Origin: Bradyrhizobium sp. B097
GTDB lineage: Bacteria > Pseudomonadota > Alphaproteobacteria > Rhizobiales > Xanthobacteraceae
Length of the DNA stretch: 64,000 bases
Direction: 5' to 3'
NCBI RefSeq assembly: GCF_038957035.1
Contig: NZ_CP152412.1
Span: forward strand, 5,638,501-5,702,500
Part shown: positions 36,717 to 45,221 of the stretch, in pieces
How the letters are laid out: each line of letters opens with the position of its first letter
How positions within the stretch are numbered: position 1 is the stretch's first letter
The notes under the pieces: generated by a model
Databases searched by the model: none
Seen by the model: the letters and a program-made list of their open reading frames with translations, nothing else
Told to the model about the DNA's origin: nothing
Made by a program: the position numbers and the translations under genes

Positions 36717-37262
36717 CTATTGCTGCAAACGCGCCGCAGCGGATTTCGCGGTGTTGGCAACGCCGCCATCGTCGCAGTCGCCGATCCGAGTCGCGACCAC
36801 CGTGTCGGTCCTGGGATGCTCGCCGGTGCTGACCTCGTTCAGCTCGGTGTAGGCTTCGTCGCTGCGCACCGTGATCACGGTGCTGACCGCGCCCATGTAA
36901 TCGCACCGATGCCCGAAAGTGTACTGATTGCCGACCTTTTCAGGCTTGTCCGAGACGCAGCTTCCGACCGGGTCTGGTGAGAAGGTAGCCTTCATGGCGA
37001 AGGTCGGGTCGACGCAGCGCGTCGTTTCCGCGTTGACCACCCGGTACTTGAAATTCTTGTTCGCGCTCTTGACGACGTCGAGGGTCCGGATAAAGCGCCA
37101 CAAGCCCTTGCGAAAGCTCGGGCCGGAGAACGATTGATCGCCTTGAGCGGGCTGAGCCGCCGCTGCCCGGCCGTTCGGTTGAGGAGATGGCGTCTGCGCG
37201 TGAGCCGCAGGAACGATCATCAAGGTCAGTAGCGAACCTGCAATGGCACCACGGAAGTTCAT
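36717..37262 (-). CDS. DUF3617-like secreted protein, copy 2
   Basis: This 181-residue exported protein has a signal peptide (AIAGSLLTLMIVPAAHA), a Pro/Gln/Ala linker, then SFSGPSFRKGLWRFIRTLD, TTRCVDPTFAMKATF and HRCDYMGAVSTVITVRSDE. These match its neighbour almost motif for motif, with the same cysteine spacing. The pair arose by duplication. Function is unknown; DUF3617 proteins are periplasmic. The ATG at 37262 is preceded by GGGGTGGGA; a GTG at 37268 is in frame. It sits 292 bases upstream of copy 1 on the same strand, probably with its own promoter for each. Confidence 0.65.
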   Translation of the reverse strand: MNFRGAIAGSLLTLMIVPAAHAQTPSPQPNGRAAAAQPAQGDQSFSGPSFRKGLWRFIRTLDVVKSANKNFKYRVVNAETTRCVDPTFAMKATFSPDPVGSCVSDKPEKVGNQYTFGHRCDYMGAVSTVITVRSDEAYTELNEVSTGEHPRTDTVVATRIGDCDDGGVANTAKSAAARLQQ

Positions 37263-37594
37263 TCCCACCCCCGATGTTCGCCCCGAAACCCGTTCGCGAT
37301 GCGATCCGGCCAGGCGCTTGAAGCAGTCGCTGCGAAACGACTCAATTACCCCTCACCACTTGCAGGCCAATTGTGGCCAGTAAAGGCACGTTGTCGCAGC
37401 CGGACAGTCTTCGACTTAATTCCGTTCCACTGCAGCAAACTTGCAACACCTAACGCCCAATCCCCAGGGTGATTGACCCGATCCGCCGTGCTGCACCGGG
37501 TGGAGCGGTTTGACCTTGGAGGTTTTTTTTGCTCATTTAGCGCGAGATATTTTTTGCTCAATTACTTAGCCTATCGCCGGACGAGGGGGCACTG
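37263..37594. promoter_or_regulatory. divergent intergenic region with a duplicated T-run motif
   Basis: This 332-base gap between divergent genes contains no gene I can support. Near its right end, TTTTTTGCTCATT (from 37525) recurs as TTTTTTGCTCAATT (from 37550), a direct repeat at about 25 bases. It could be part of a promoter or operator for the gene at 37595. The rest shows no clear pattern. Confidence 0.35.
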
Positions 37595-37969
37595 ATGCGT
37601 ATTCGGATTTGCTACATGGTCGCGGGCCTGTTGGCCTTGGGCGCAACGCTATCAGGCGCTTCCCGGCCGGCGGCGGCCGCGGACCTCGGCTTGGTCACGA
37701 AAGCACCGGTCGGCACCTGCACCGAGATCGTCTTCACCTGCGAGAATGGCCGTCAGTATCCGCTGTGCCCGCGCGCCGTGTCGGTCGAGGGCGAAGTGGT
37801 CACGGCTTCGCTGCTGACCGGTCATTCCGGCGGGGTGCATGTGCGGCTGGTGCCGATGGGCGTCGGTTATCGCTATGCCGGCCACGGCATCTGGCTCGAC
37901 GGCTTCCGGGAAAATGCGCTGCTGAACTTCGGCAAGCACCACCAGGTGGCCTGCGCCATCGCGCACTGA
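37595..37969 (+). CDS. small exported protein of unknown function
   Basis: This 124-residue protein has a signal peptide (MVAGLLALGATLSGASRPAAA) and a mature domain with four cysteines (GTCTEIVFTCENG, YPLCPRA, QVACAIAH). That pattern fits two disulfides in the periplasm. I do not recognise the family. The ATG at 37595 follows a strong GAGGGGG ribosome site. A GC-rich hairpin (GCTCCGCG / CGCGGAGC at 38019-38038) lies about 50 bases after the stop and might be a terminator without a T run. Confidence 0.6.
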   Translation: MRIRICYMVAGLLALGATLSGASRPAAAADLGLVTKAPVGTCTEIVFTCENGRQYPLCPRAVSVEGEVVTASLLTGHSGGVHVRLVPMGVGYRYAGHGIWLDGFRENALLNFGKHHQVACAIAH

Positions 37970-38149
37970 TCAAAGCCTGATCCGGAAAGCCGCGAAGCGA
38001 CCGTCCCTGGCGACAAGCGCTCCGCGCTTGCGCGGAGCTCATGCCCAAACAAGACGGTCAAGCGCGTTAGCGATTCGGCCCGGTCTACTGCGCGCTCCGC
38101 GCCACCCCGACCGGGGTGACGCGAAGCACGTCATGAAGCCGGCCGCTCC

Positions 38150-38410
38150 TCACCCCTTGGTGCGGAGCACGACGCGCGACGATCGCGAGAACATATACGC
38201 CTTCGGATAGACGTAGACCGGGCAGTGGTCCTGCCACTGATATTGCTGCCAATTCCATTTCCAGCAGCCCGATTGGATCTGAGGCTCCTGCACGTAGTCC
38301 AGCCGGTACGGCGGATCCCCAAACGGATAGTCGCCGCATCGCGCCGCCGTCGATGACAGAACGACGATTGAAGCGGCCGCGGCAATGATCACAGAAAATG
38401 ACTTGTTCAT
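38150..38410 (-). CDS. small exported protein of unknown function
   Basis: This 86-residue protein has a signal peptide (SFSVIIAAAASIVVLSSTAA) and a short mature part rich in Tyr, Trp and Gln (CWKWNWQQYQWQDHCPVYV) with three cysteines. It resembles no family I can name. The ATG at 38410 has a GAGGGG ribosome site. It is isolated between the gene at 37595 and the SDR operon. Confidence 0.5.
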   Translation of the reverse strand: MNKSFSVIIAAAASIVVLSSTAARCGDYPFGDPPYRLDYVQEPQIQSGCWKWNWQQYQWQDHCPVYVYPKAYMFSRSSRVVLRTKG

Positions 38411-38522
38411 AACGCCCCTCGATCGAATGACGTGACGACGCGAGAGTGCCAAATCCGCCGGTCCTTATCAAGGTGCCGGCCGCCCGCTGCCGGCCGCCCG
38501 CGCCGCGACGCCAACCGGCCGT

Positions 38523-39293
38523 CTACACGGCGCGGTTTTGCGTCGGCGAGCGGCCGCCGCCATCGGCGACCAGCACCGCTCCGGTCACGAAGGACGCCTC
38601 GTCGGAAGCCAGGAACAGGCAGCATGCCGCGATCTCGGCGGGCTCGGCCATCCGTCCCAAGGCGATCCGCCGCTCGACGCCGCGAAACTCCGTCTCGGCG
38701 GTGGTGCCATTCTGGTCCGCGAGCAGCTGCATTTCATAGGCGCTCATCGGCGTCCGCACCCAGCCGGGCGCCACGGCATTGGCGCGGATGCCGTCGGCGC
38801 CGTGGGCGTAGGCCAGCGAACGCGTATAGGCGACGACGGCCGCCTTGCTGGCGGCGTAGCTTGCGCTGTCCGGGCTGGCATTGAACGCCGCAACCGAGGC
38901 GATGTTGACGATCGCGCCGCCGCGCTGCCGGAGCAGCGGCAGGGATGCCCGGCAGACCCGCATGGTTCCCGTAAGGTTGACATCAAGCGTCCTGGCCCAG
39001 ACCTCGTCGGAGACGCTGGCGGGCTGATCCGGCACGATCAGGCCGGCGGCGTTGACGACGATATCGAGCCAGGCGCCGCAGGCGGCGACGGCTTTGGCAA
39101 TGTCGTCCGGACGCGTGACGTCGCCGTGGACCGCCTGCCCTCCGCACTCCGCCGCGGCTGCTTGCAGTTCGGCATCGCCGAGCCCGAACAGCACGACGCG
39201 CGCGCCGCTCAATGCCAGCAGTGAAGCCGTGGCCCGGCCGATCCCTGTGGCTGCGCCGGTCACCAGCGCGGTCTTTCCGTCCAGCCGCGGCAT
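38523..39293 (-). CDS. short-chain dehydrogenase/reductase
   Basis: This 256-residue classical SDR has the cofactor motif TGAATGIG, NAAG after strand 4, and the catalytic Ser and YxxxK residues (SYAASKAAV). It also has the C-terminal VLVADGG typical of the family. It oxidises or reduces an alcohol/carbonyl pair with NAD(P); the substrate is not evident. It is the last gene of the four-gene operon ALDH-aminotransferase-SDR-SDR and starts three bases after a 49-base palindromic repeat. The frame extends upstream to 39431 but the ATG at 39293 fits the family start (LDGKTALVTG). Confidence 0.85.
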   Translation of the reverse strand: MPRLDGKTALVTGAATGIGRATASLLALSGARVVLFGLGDAELQAAAAECGGQAVHGDVTRPDDIAKAVAACGAWLDIVVNAAGLIVPDQPASVSDEVWARTLDVNLTGTMRVCRASLPLLRQRGGAIVNIASVAAFNASPDSASYAASKAAVVAYTRSLAYAHGADGIRANAVAPGWVRTPMSAYEMQLLADQNGTTAETEFRGVERRIALGRMAEPAEIAACCLFLASDEASFVTGAVLVADGGGRSPTQNRAV

Positions 39294-39295
39294 CA

Positions 39296-39344
39296 GAGCA
39301 TGATCCGGAAAAGTGGAAACCGGTTTTCCGAAATGATCATGCTC
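39296..39344. repeat. 49-base palindromic intergenic repeat
   Basis: GAGCATGATC and GATCATGCTC are perfect ten-base outer arms, with an inner near-palindrome (CGGAAAA ... TTTTCCG) between. The element fills the whole space between the two SDR genes and overlaps the stop of the upstream one. I recall elements of this kind as widespread in Bradyrhizobium and related genomes; that is memory, not a search. Another element with the AAGTGG..ACCGGTTT core is at 45153. Confidence 0.7.
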
Positions 39345-40143
39345 ATTGGAGTCCCCACTGCCGTTCGACGGCAAACCCGGTCTCCGGCAGCGTCGAACCG
39401 CCGTCGACGACGATGGTCTGCCCGGTGACATATTTGGCCTCGGTGGAGGCGAGATAGAGCATCGCGCAGGCGATGTCGTCGGCGCTCCCCATGTGCCCCA
39501 TCGGGATGAAGCGCTCGAGCTTTGCCTTGTTCTCCGGCGCGCTCATGGTGCCGCGGCCGGGCTTCTCGATGAAGCCGGCTTCGACGCCGTTGACCGTGAT
39601 GCCGTCGCGCGCAAGCTCGAAGGCGGCGCCTCGGATGAACGCGTTGACACCGGCCTTCGCCGCCGAGTAATGCGCGCCGCCGCCCATCGCAACGCGCGCC
39701 GAGACCGACGATGTCACGAGAACGCGTCCAAAGCCGTTGGTACGCATATGCGGAATCGCAGCCTGCGCGAGCCAGATACTGGCGTTCAGATTCAGCACCA
39801 ATGTCTCGTCGAGCTTCGCTTCATCGATCTCGTCAAGCGAGGCCCACGGACAACCGCCGGCATTGTGCACGACGATATCGAGCCGGCCGAATTTGGCGGC
39901 GACATCGTCAATCATCGCACGCAAGCTGCCGCGATCAAGCCGGTCGAACGGCACGCAACGCGCGGTTCGTCCGCCGTCAGCGAGTTCGCGCGCCAGTGCC
40001 TCGGCCACATCGAGCGTCCGGTTGGCGATCACCACGGTCGCACCCGCCTGCGCAAGGCGCCTGACAATGGCCGCACCGATCCCCCTGCCACCGCCGGTGA
40101 CGATGGCGACCCGGCCGTCGAGATTGAACGGAAGCGCCTGCAT
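39343..40143 (-). CDS. short-chain dehydrogenase/reductase
   Basis: This 266-residue SDR has TGGGRGIG for cofactor binding, HNAGG, and the catalytic set S...HYSAAKAGV. The C-terminus ends in TGQTIVVDGGSTLPETG, typical of the 3-oxoacyl-ACP-reductase-like group. It is translationally coupled to the aminotransferase gene (the ATG at 40143 shares bases with its TGA). It probably handles a carbonyl or hydroxyl intermediate of the pathway served by the operon. The substrate is unknown. Confidence 0.85.
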   Translation of the reverse strand: MQALPFNLDGRVAIVTGGGRGIGAAIVRRLAQAGATVVIANRTLDVAEALARELADGGRTARCVPFDRLDRGSLRAMIDDVAAKFGRLDIVVHNAGGCPWASLDEIDEAKLDETLVLNLNASIWLAQAAIPHMRTNGFGRVLVTSSVSARVAMGGGAHYSAAKAGVNAFIRGAAFELARDGITVNGVEAGFIEKPGRGTMSAPENKAKLERFIPMGHMGSADDIACAMLYLASTEAKYVTGQTIVVDGGSTLPETGFAVERQWGLQ

Positions 40144-41531
40144 CAGATGGCCCCCGCGCCGCGCAGCAGATCGATGAACTGCGCGAACACCGCCGTGTGC
40201 TTGTCGACGTCCCGCCCCGACGTCGCCGGACACATCAGCAGCATGGTGTGGAACGGCGTCACCAGAATGCCCTCGTTCATGTAGAACGCATGGAGCAAGG
40301 TCTCGAGATCGGGTTGCCGGCCGGCAATGACGTCGGCGCCGCTGCGTGGCGGCCGTGGCATGAACATGATCTCGCCACGCGCGCCGATCTGGGTGACATG
40401 CCAGGGCAGCCCCGCCGCCTCGATCAGCCGGCGCGCCTCCTGCGCGAGCCAGGTCGCGGTTCCGATCATCCGTTCGTAATTCGCTGAGGTCAGGACCTTC
40501 TCCAGCACTGCGCGCATGGTCGCGACCGTCAGCGCGTTGCCGGCAAGCGTGCCGCCGAAACCAAGATGCGCGGACTGCCGCTCGCGCGGATTGACGTGCG
40601 GAACAAGTTTCCAGAGCCGCTCGGCAATCTCCTCGCTCAGACCGAACACGCCGGCGGGGATGCCGCCCGCGATCGCCTTGCCGGCGACGAAGATGTCGGG
40701 CTCAAGCCCGTGGCTCTCCGTGTAGCCGCCCGGCCCGCACGACAGCGTATGGGTCTCGTCGATGATGAGCACGGTACCGGCGCGGCGGGTCAGGTCGCGC
40801 AACGCCTGGTGAAAACCGGGATCGACCGGAATCATGCCGAAATTCGTCATCAGCGGCTCGGTCAGCACGCAGGCGACATCGCCCTGCGCCAGCGCCGCTT
40901 CGAGCGCCGCGACATCGTTGAACTCGACCACCCGGCTCACGGCGTCATGATCGATGCCGTTGGGGTGGATCATGTTGCGCAAGCCGACGCGGCCGTCGCG
41001 GATCTCGACATGCGCCTCCTCGACGCCGCCATGATAGCAGCCGGAGAACACCAGCACCTTGCGCCGTCCGGTGATCATGCGCGAGATGCGGATCGCGGCG
41101 CGGTTGGCGTCGGTCGCCGACGTCGTCAAGGTCCAGTACTTCGGGCCGAAGCGACGCGACAGCTCGGCGCCGACCCAGATACTGTCTTCCGTCGGCAGCA
41201 TCATGGTCGCGCCACGCTTGAGCTGGGCCAGCGCGGCTTCCGTCACTGCCTCGGGCGCGTGCCCGCACATGCCGCCGGTGTCGCCGAGGCAAAAATCGAT
41301 ATAGTCGCGGCCGTCGATGTCCCTGATATGCGCGCCGTGCGCCTCATCGGCATAGATCGGAAAACCGCCGGCCCAGCGCCGCATCCAGTGCGACGGGCCG
41401 CCATAGAGGTAGTGCTGCCGGCCGTCCTGCCAGGCCGCCGCCGAGCGCGGGTGCAGCGCCCGAAAACGTTCCTGCTCGGCATCGAGCAAGCGGTTCAGAA
41501 CGCCTGCGCGCTCAGTAGTTGCTGATGTCAT
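40143..41531 (-). CDS. class III PLP-dependent aminotransferase
   Basis: This 462-residue fold-type I aminotransferase resembles the glutamate-1-semialdehyde aminotransferase group. Motifs include TTSATDANRAAIRISR, a YHGGVEE pocket, IIDETHTLSCGPGGY with the Asp that contacts the PLP ring nitrogen, and PDIFVAGKAIAGGIPAG with the Schiff-base lysine. The gene overlaps the upstream ALDH gene by four bases and the downstream SDR gene. Paired with an aldehyde dehydrogenase, it probably converts an amine to an aldehyde that is then oxidised. It is not likely to be HemL, because of this context. Confidence 0.85.
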   Translation of the reverse strand: MTSATTERAGVLNRLLDAEQERFRALHPRSAAAWQDGRQHYLYGGPSHWMRRWAGGFPIYADEAHGAHIRDIDGRDYIDFCLGDTGGMCGHAPEAVTEAALAQLKRGATMMLPTEDSIWVGAELSRRFGPKYWTLTTSATDANRAAIRISRMITGRRKVLVFSGCYHGGVEEAHVEIRDGRVGLRNMIHPNGIDHDAVSRVVEFNDVAALEAALAQGDVACVLTEPLMTNFGMIPVDPGFHQALRDLTRRAGTVLIIDETHTLSCGPGGYTESHGLEPDIFVAGKAIAGGIPAGVFGLSEEIAERLWKLVPHVNPRERQSAHLGFGGTLAGNALTVATMRAVLEKVLTSANYERMIGTATWLAQEARRLIEAAGLPWHVTQIGARGEIMFMPRPPRSGADVIAGRQPDLETLLHAFYMNEGILVTPFHTMLLMCPATSGRDVDKHTAVFAQFIDLLRGAGAI

Positions 41532-43012
41532 AGCGCGATCCAGGCGGTCTTGAGGTCGGTATAGGCGTCGAGGGCGTGGAGCGACTTGTCGCGTCCAAAG
41601 CCGGATTGCTTGAAGCCGCCGAGCGGCACCGTGATATCGGCGCCGCCATAGGCATTGACGTGCACGACGCCGGCCTTGATGGCGCGCACCATGCGATGCG
41701 CCGTTGACAGACTTCCGGTCCACACCGCCGATGCAAGCCCATAGGGCGTCGCATTGGCAAGTGTCGTAGCGTCCCGCTCGCCGTCGAACCGCGTGACCGC
41801 CAGCACCGGGCCGAACACCTCCTCGCGCCAGACCTCCATCGATGGCGTCACCTCGGCGAGGATCGCGGGCGCCATGAAGTTGCCGCCGCTCTCGATGCGG
41901 ATCTGCTCCCCGCCGATCAGCCGCTTCGCACCCTGCGCTTCCGCGCGCGCAACCGCATTCAGGTTCTTGCGCAATTGCACCTGGCTCGAGATGGCGCCGA
42001 TATCCGACGTCAGATCGAGGGGATCGCCGACACGGAGCTTGGCAGTGGCATCGAGCAGCGCATCCATGAAGCGGTCATAGATTGCGGACTGCACCAGCAG
42101 CCGTGAGCCGGCCACGCAGACCTGGCCCGAATTGCGGAAGATGCCGTTCGCGGAGACCTTGGCCGCATGCTTGATGTCGGGCACATCGGCGAAGACGATG
42201 TTGGGCGACTTGCCGCCAAGCTCGAGATGAACCCGCTTCAGGTTCGACCGCGCCGAGCATTCCAAGAGCCGCCGGCCGACCGCGCCCGAGCCGGTGAAGG
42301 CCACCACGTCGACATCCATATGCATCGCGAGCGCCTCGCCGGCCGATGCGCCGCGGCCGGTGACGACGTTGAGCACGCCGTCCGGCAGGCCTGCCTCGCT
42401 CGCAAGCTCGGCCAGCCGCAACAGCGTCAGCGACGCCAGCTCCGGCGGCTTGACCACGACCGAGTTTCCAGCGGCGAGCGCGGGACCGATCTTCCACGCT
42501 CCGATCATCAGCGGGAAATTCCACGGCACGATGACGCCGACGACGCCAAGCGGCTCGCGATGCACGAGCCCGAGCACGTCACCCGAGGTCGGCGCGATCT
42601 CGCCATACACCTTGTCGATCGCCTCGGCGTAGTACCTGACGGTGCCGGCCGCCGACAGCGGTTCGGCCTTGTAGGCCATGCCGATCTCGGTGCCGTTGTC
42701 GCGCACACCGAGCACCGCGATCTCGAGTGCGTGCTGCTCGATCAGATCGGCGAACCGCAGCAGCACCTTCTTGCGCTGCGCCGGTGCCGCGCGCGACCAG
42801 CTGCCCTGCTCGAAGGCCTGCCGCGCCCGCTTCACCGCAAGGTCGATATCGGCCGCATCGCCGTCTGCAATGGTCGTCAGCACCCGGCCGTCGATCGGCG
42901 ACACCACGTCGAGCCGTACCTCGCCGATCGCCTGCGCCGGCCGTCCGCCGATGAAGAGCTGCTGGGCCGGAATTGCGGCCGAGCGTAACAGATCGATCTG
43001 GGCTTGCTGCAT
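41528..43012 (-). CDS. NAD(P)-dependent aldehyde dehydrogenase
   Basis: This 494-residue ALDH-superfamily enzyme has the cofactor and active-site motifs VIVPWNFPLM, FTGSGAVGRRLL, the general-base segment LELGGKSPNIVF and the catalytic Cys in NSGQVCVAGSRL. It is closest in style to gamma-aminobutyraldehyde/betaine aldehyde-type enzymes, although the substrate cannot be set by eye. It is the first gene of the minus-strand operon with the aminotransferase and two SDRs. A conserved 18-base dyad lies about 90 bases upstream of its start. Confidence 0.92.
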   Translation of the reverse strand: MQQAQIDLLRSAAIPAQQLFIGGRPAQAIGEVRLDVVSPIDGRVLTTIADGDAADIDLAVKRARQAFEQGSWSRAAPAQRKKVLLRFADLIEQHALEIAVLGVRDNGTEIGMAYKAEPLSAAGTVRYYAEAIDKVYGEIAPTSGDVLGLVHREPLGVVGVIVPWNFPLMIGAWKIGPALAAGNSVVVKPPELASLTLLRLAELASEAGLPDGVLNVVTGRGASAGEALAMHMDVDVVAFTGSGAVGRRLLECSARSNLKRVHLELGGKSPNIVFADVPDIKHAAKVSANGIFRNSGQVCVAGSRLLVQSAIYDRFMDALLDATAKLRVGDPLDLTSDIGAISSQVQLRKNLNAVARAEAQGAKRLIGGEQIRIESGGNFMAPAILAEVTPSMEVWREEVFGPVLAVTRFDGERDATTLANATPYGLASAVWTGSLSTAHRMVRAIKAGVVHVNAYGGADITVPLGGFKQSGFGRDKSLHALDAYTDLKTAWIAL

Positions 43013-43101
43013 GCGGGATCATCATGACGGTGACAAAAGCGGCTCCCCACCGGAGACCGCTGGCATGGCGCAATCCTCGCCAAATCAAGGCTTTGGCAGC
43101 A

Positions 43102-43119
43102 ATCAACCGATAGGTGGAT
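43102..43119. promoter_or_regulatory. candidate operator, dyad ATCAACC-N4-GGTGGAT
   Basis: An 18-base inverted repeat with seven-base arms (one mismatch in symmetry) and a GATA spacer lies in the 218-base divergent region between the ALDH and Tm-1-like genes. The same dyad occurs upstream of the amidohydrolase and gamma-glutamyltransferase genes, and in weaker form by the LuxR gene. It could control both divergent operons. Confidence 0.6.
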
Positions 43120-43230
43120 GTCGCCGCGGCCGGCGCCCTCATAGCGTGATCGCACGATGGCCGAACGCCCTGCCCGCTGGGTGCAAACCAACTCGTCCAC
43201 ATTCCTCACGCCACCGGCGAGCCGAAGGTC

Positions 43231-44493
43231 ATGCCCGAGATCACGCAGCCCCGTATTCTTCTGATCGGCACTGGAGACACCAAGGCCGACGAACTGCTGT
43301 TCATGAGCGCGTGCATCGCCCGCGCCGGCGGCACAACCATCATGATGGACATCAGCGTGCTCGGCGATCCGCCATACCAGCCCGCTCATGACAAGCACGC
43401 GGTGGCGTCCGCTGCGCAGACCACGATCGCGGCAATTGTGTCCAGCGGCGATGAAAACTCCGCGATGTCGCTGATGGCGATTGGCGCTGCCAATCTGGCG
43501 CGCGAACTCGCGGAGCGCGATGCCATCGACGGCGTGATTGCGATCGGCGGCACGATGGGTACCGACCTCGCGCTCGACGTCGCACAGGCGCTGCCGCTCG
43601 GCCTGCCGAAGCTGATCGTCTCGACCGTCGCCTTCTCGCATCTGATCCCGCCCGAGCGCGTCGCCGCCGATCTGATGATGATCCTGTGGGCCGGCGGCCT
43701 CTATGGCCTCAACGGCACTTGCACCGCCGTGCTGTCGCAAGCCTGCGGCGCGATCGTCGGCGCGGCAAAGAGCGCCATCAAGCCGAGCCGGGACCGGCCG
43801 GTCGTTGCGATCACCTCGCTCGGCAAGAGCTGCCTGCACTACATGGTGGAGCTCAAGCCGCAACTCGAGCAGCGCGGCTATGAAGTGGTTGTCTTCCACA
43901 CCACAGGCATGGGTGGCCGTGCCATGGAGTCGATCGCAGCCCAGGGCGGCTTTGCCGCGGTGCTGGACCTCAGCCTGCAGGAGGTCGCCAATCAGCTCAC
44001 CGGCTCGGTGGTCAATTCAGGCGCCGACCGGCTGGAGAATGCGGGCAGAGCCGGCATTCCGCAGATCGTCGCCCCCGGGGCGGTCGACATGGTCGACTTC
44101 CCGGCATGGCTCGGGATTCCGAACGAGCTGTCGGATCGGCCGTTCCACGCGCACAACCGGCTGCTCGCATCGGCGACATCGGGAGCCGCCGATCGCCGCC
44201 GGATCGCCCACGCGATTGCGGAGAAGCTCGCCGGCGCCAGCGCACCCGTCGCCTTTGTGCTCCCCGCCGGCGGCATCCAGCAATGGGACCGCGAAGGCGA
44301 AGCCCTGCACGATCCCGACGCCCTCGCCGCCTTTGTGGACGCGATGCGGTCGGCGGTCCGGCCGCCGGTCGAGCTGCACGAAATCAAGGACCACATCAAC
44401 AGCGCGACATTCAATGAAACCGTGCTCGGCATCTTCGACCGGTGGGTCGCTGCCGGCATTGTCCGCCCCGGCCGCGGAACGGTTGCCGCATGA
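43231..44493 (+). CDS. Tm-1-like ATP-binding domain protein (UPF0261)
   Basis: This 420-residue protein belongs to the UPF0261/Tm-1-like group. N-terminal motifs are ILLIGTGDTKADELLFM, VIAIGGTMGTDLALDV and PKLIVSTVAFS. Typical C-terminal segments are VVVFHTTGMGGRAMES, VAPGAVDMVDF and FVLPAGGIQQWD. The plant relative Tm-1 binds ATP and a viral protein; bacterial members have no settled function. It starts the plus-strand operon divergent from the ALDH operon and overlaps the next gene by four bases. Presence in this amine cluster suggests a catabolic role, which is inference. Confidence 0.85.
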   Translation: MPEITQPRILLIGTGDTKADELLFMSACIARAGGTTIMMDISVLGDPPYQPAHDKHAVASAAQTTIAAIVSSGDENSAMSLMAIGAANLARELAERDAIDGVIAIGGTMGTDLALDVAQALPLGLPKLIVSTVAFSHLIPPERVAADLMMILWAGGLYGLNGTCTAVLSQACGAIVGAAKSAIKPSRDRPVVAITSLGKSCLHYMVELKPQLEQRGYEVVVFHTTGMGGRAMESIAAQGGFAAVLDLSLQEVANQLTGSVVNSGADRLENAGRAGIPQIVAPGAVDMVDFPAWLGIPNELSDRPFHAHNRLLASATSGAADRRRIAHAIAEKLAGASAPVAFVLPAGGIQQWDREGEALHDPDALAAFVDAMRSAVRPPVELHEIKDHINSATFNETVLGIFDRWVAAGIVRPGRGTVAA

Positions 44494-45155
44494 CGCGACC
44501 GCTCGCCCAGGCGCTGGTGCTCGACTTCGGCGGTGTCATCTCGAAGACCCTGTTCGAGACCCATGACCTGACCGAGCGCGCGCTCGGGCTCGCACCGTGC
44601 ACGCTGAAATGGCTCGGACCATTTGCCCCCGACAGCGATCCGCTCTGGGCCGCGATGCAGCGCGGCGAGATTTCCGAACGCGACTACTGGCTGACCCGCA
44701 GCCGCGAGGTCGGGCGCATGGTCGGCGAGGATTGGCGCGACATGGAAACCTTCGTGAAGCGCGCGCGCGGCGCCGATCCCGACACCGTGATCCGGCCCGA
44801 GGCGGTGCGCGCGATCACCCTCGCCGCCGACGCCGGGTTCCGGCTTGCGATCCTCTCGAACGAGCTCGACCTGTTCTATGGTGCGGAGTTCCGCACCCGC
44901 CTCTGCATCCTGAAGCGCTTCGACACCATCGTCGACGCGACCTATACCAGGATCCTGAAACCCGATCCGCGCGCCTATCAAAGCGTGCTGGACGAACTGG
45001 CGCTGGAAGCAGAAGATTGCGTCTTCGTCGACGACCAGCGTCGCAACATCACGGGCGCCGCCGCGTGCAACATGCGCACGGTGCTGTTTGACGTGCGCAA
45101 TCCAGCCGCGTCCTACAGCGAGGCGCTGCGGCATTTCGGGCTGCAATTCGACTAA
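44490..45155 (+). CDS. HAD-superfamily hydrolase (subfamily IA)
   Basis: This 221-residue HAD phosphatase-like protein has motif I LVLDFGGVIS, motif II ILSNELDLFY, motif III lysine in LKPDPRAY and motif IV CVFVDDQRRN. The helical cap between motifs I and II fits subfamily IA. Motif I has DFGGV, so the second catalytic Asp of the phosphatase DxD pair is replaced; related haloacid dehalogenase-like proteins vary here. Its ATG overlaps the preceding stop (ATGA). The substrate is unknown; it may dephosphorylate a pathway intermediate. Confidence 0.82.
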   Translation: MTRPLAQALVLDFGGVISKTLFETHDLTERALGLAPCTLKWLGPFAPDSDPLWAAMQRGEISERDYWLTRSREVGRMVGEDWRDMETFVKRARGADPDTVIRPEAVRAITLAADAGFRLAILSNELDLFYGAEFRTRLCILKRFDTIVDATYTRILKPDPRAYQSVLDELALEAEDCVFVDDQRRNITGAAACNMRTVLFDVRNPAASYSEALRHFGLQFD

Positions 45156-45205
45156 AGCGTTTTCGAGCGAAGTGGGTACCGGTTTCGCATGAAGAAAGCG
45201 CGTTA
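45153..45205. repeat. palindromic intergenic repeat, second copy of related type
   Basis: The element begins at the stop codon of the HAD gene and reads GCGTTTTCGAGCGAAGTGG, a GTACCGGTTTCGC core and GAAGAAAGCGC. It can fold into an imperfect hairpin and shares the AAGTGG..ACCGGTTT core with the element at 39296. I recall this as a common Bradyrhizobium intergenic repeat. It separates two genes that are probably still co-transcribed. Confidence 0.65.
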
Positions 45206-45221
45206 ACGATAGAGAGCGATC

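Noticed and set aside
37970..38149. A palindromic repeat like that at 39296 after the gene at 37595
   Set aside because: A CTGATCCGGAAAG segment resembles part of that element, but the second arm is missing and the match is too short to call.
40143..41531. HemL (glutamate-1-semialdehyde aminotransferase) for the first class III aminotransferase
   Set aside because: Alphaproteobacteria make 5-aminolevulinate by the HemA (Shemin) route, and the gene is coupled to an aldehyde dehydrogenase and SDRs, which fits a catabolic transaminase better.
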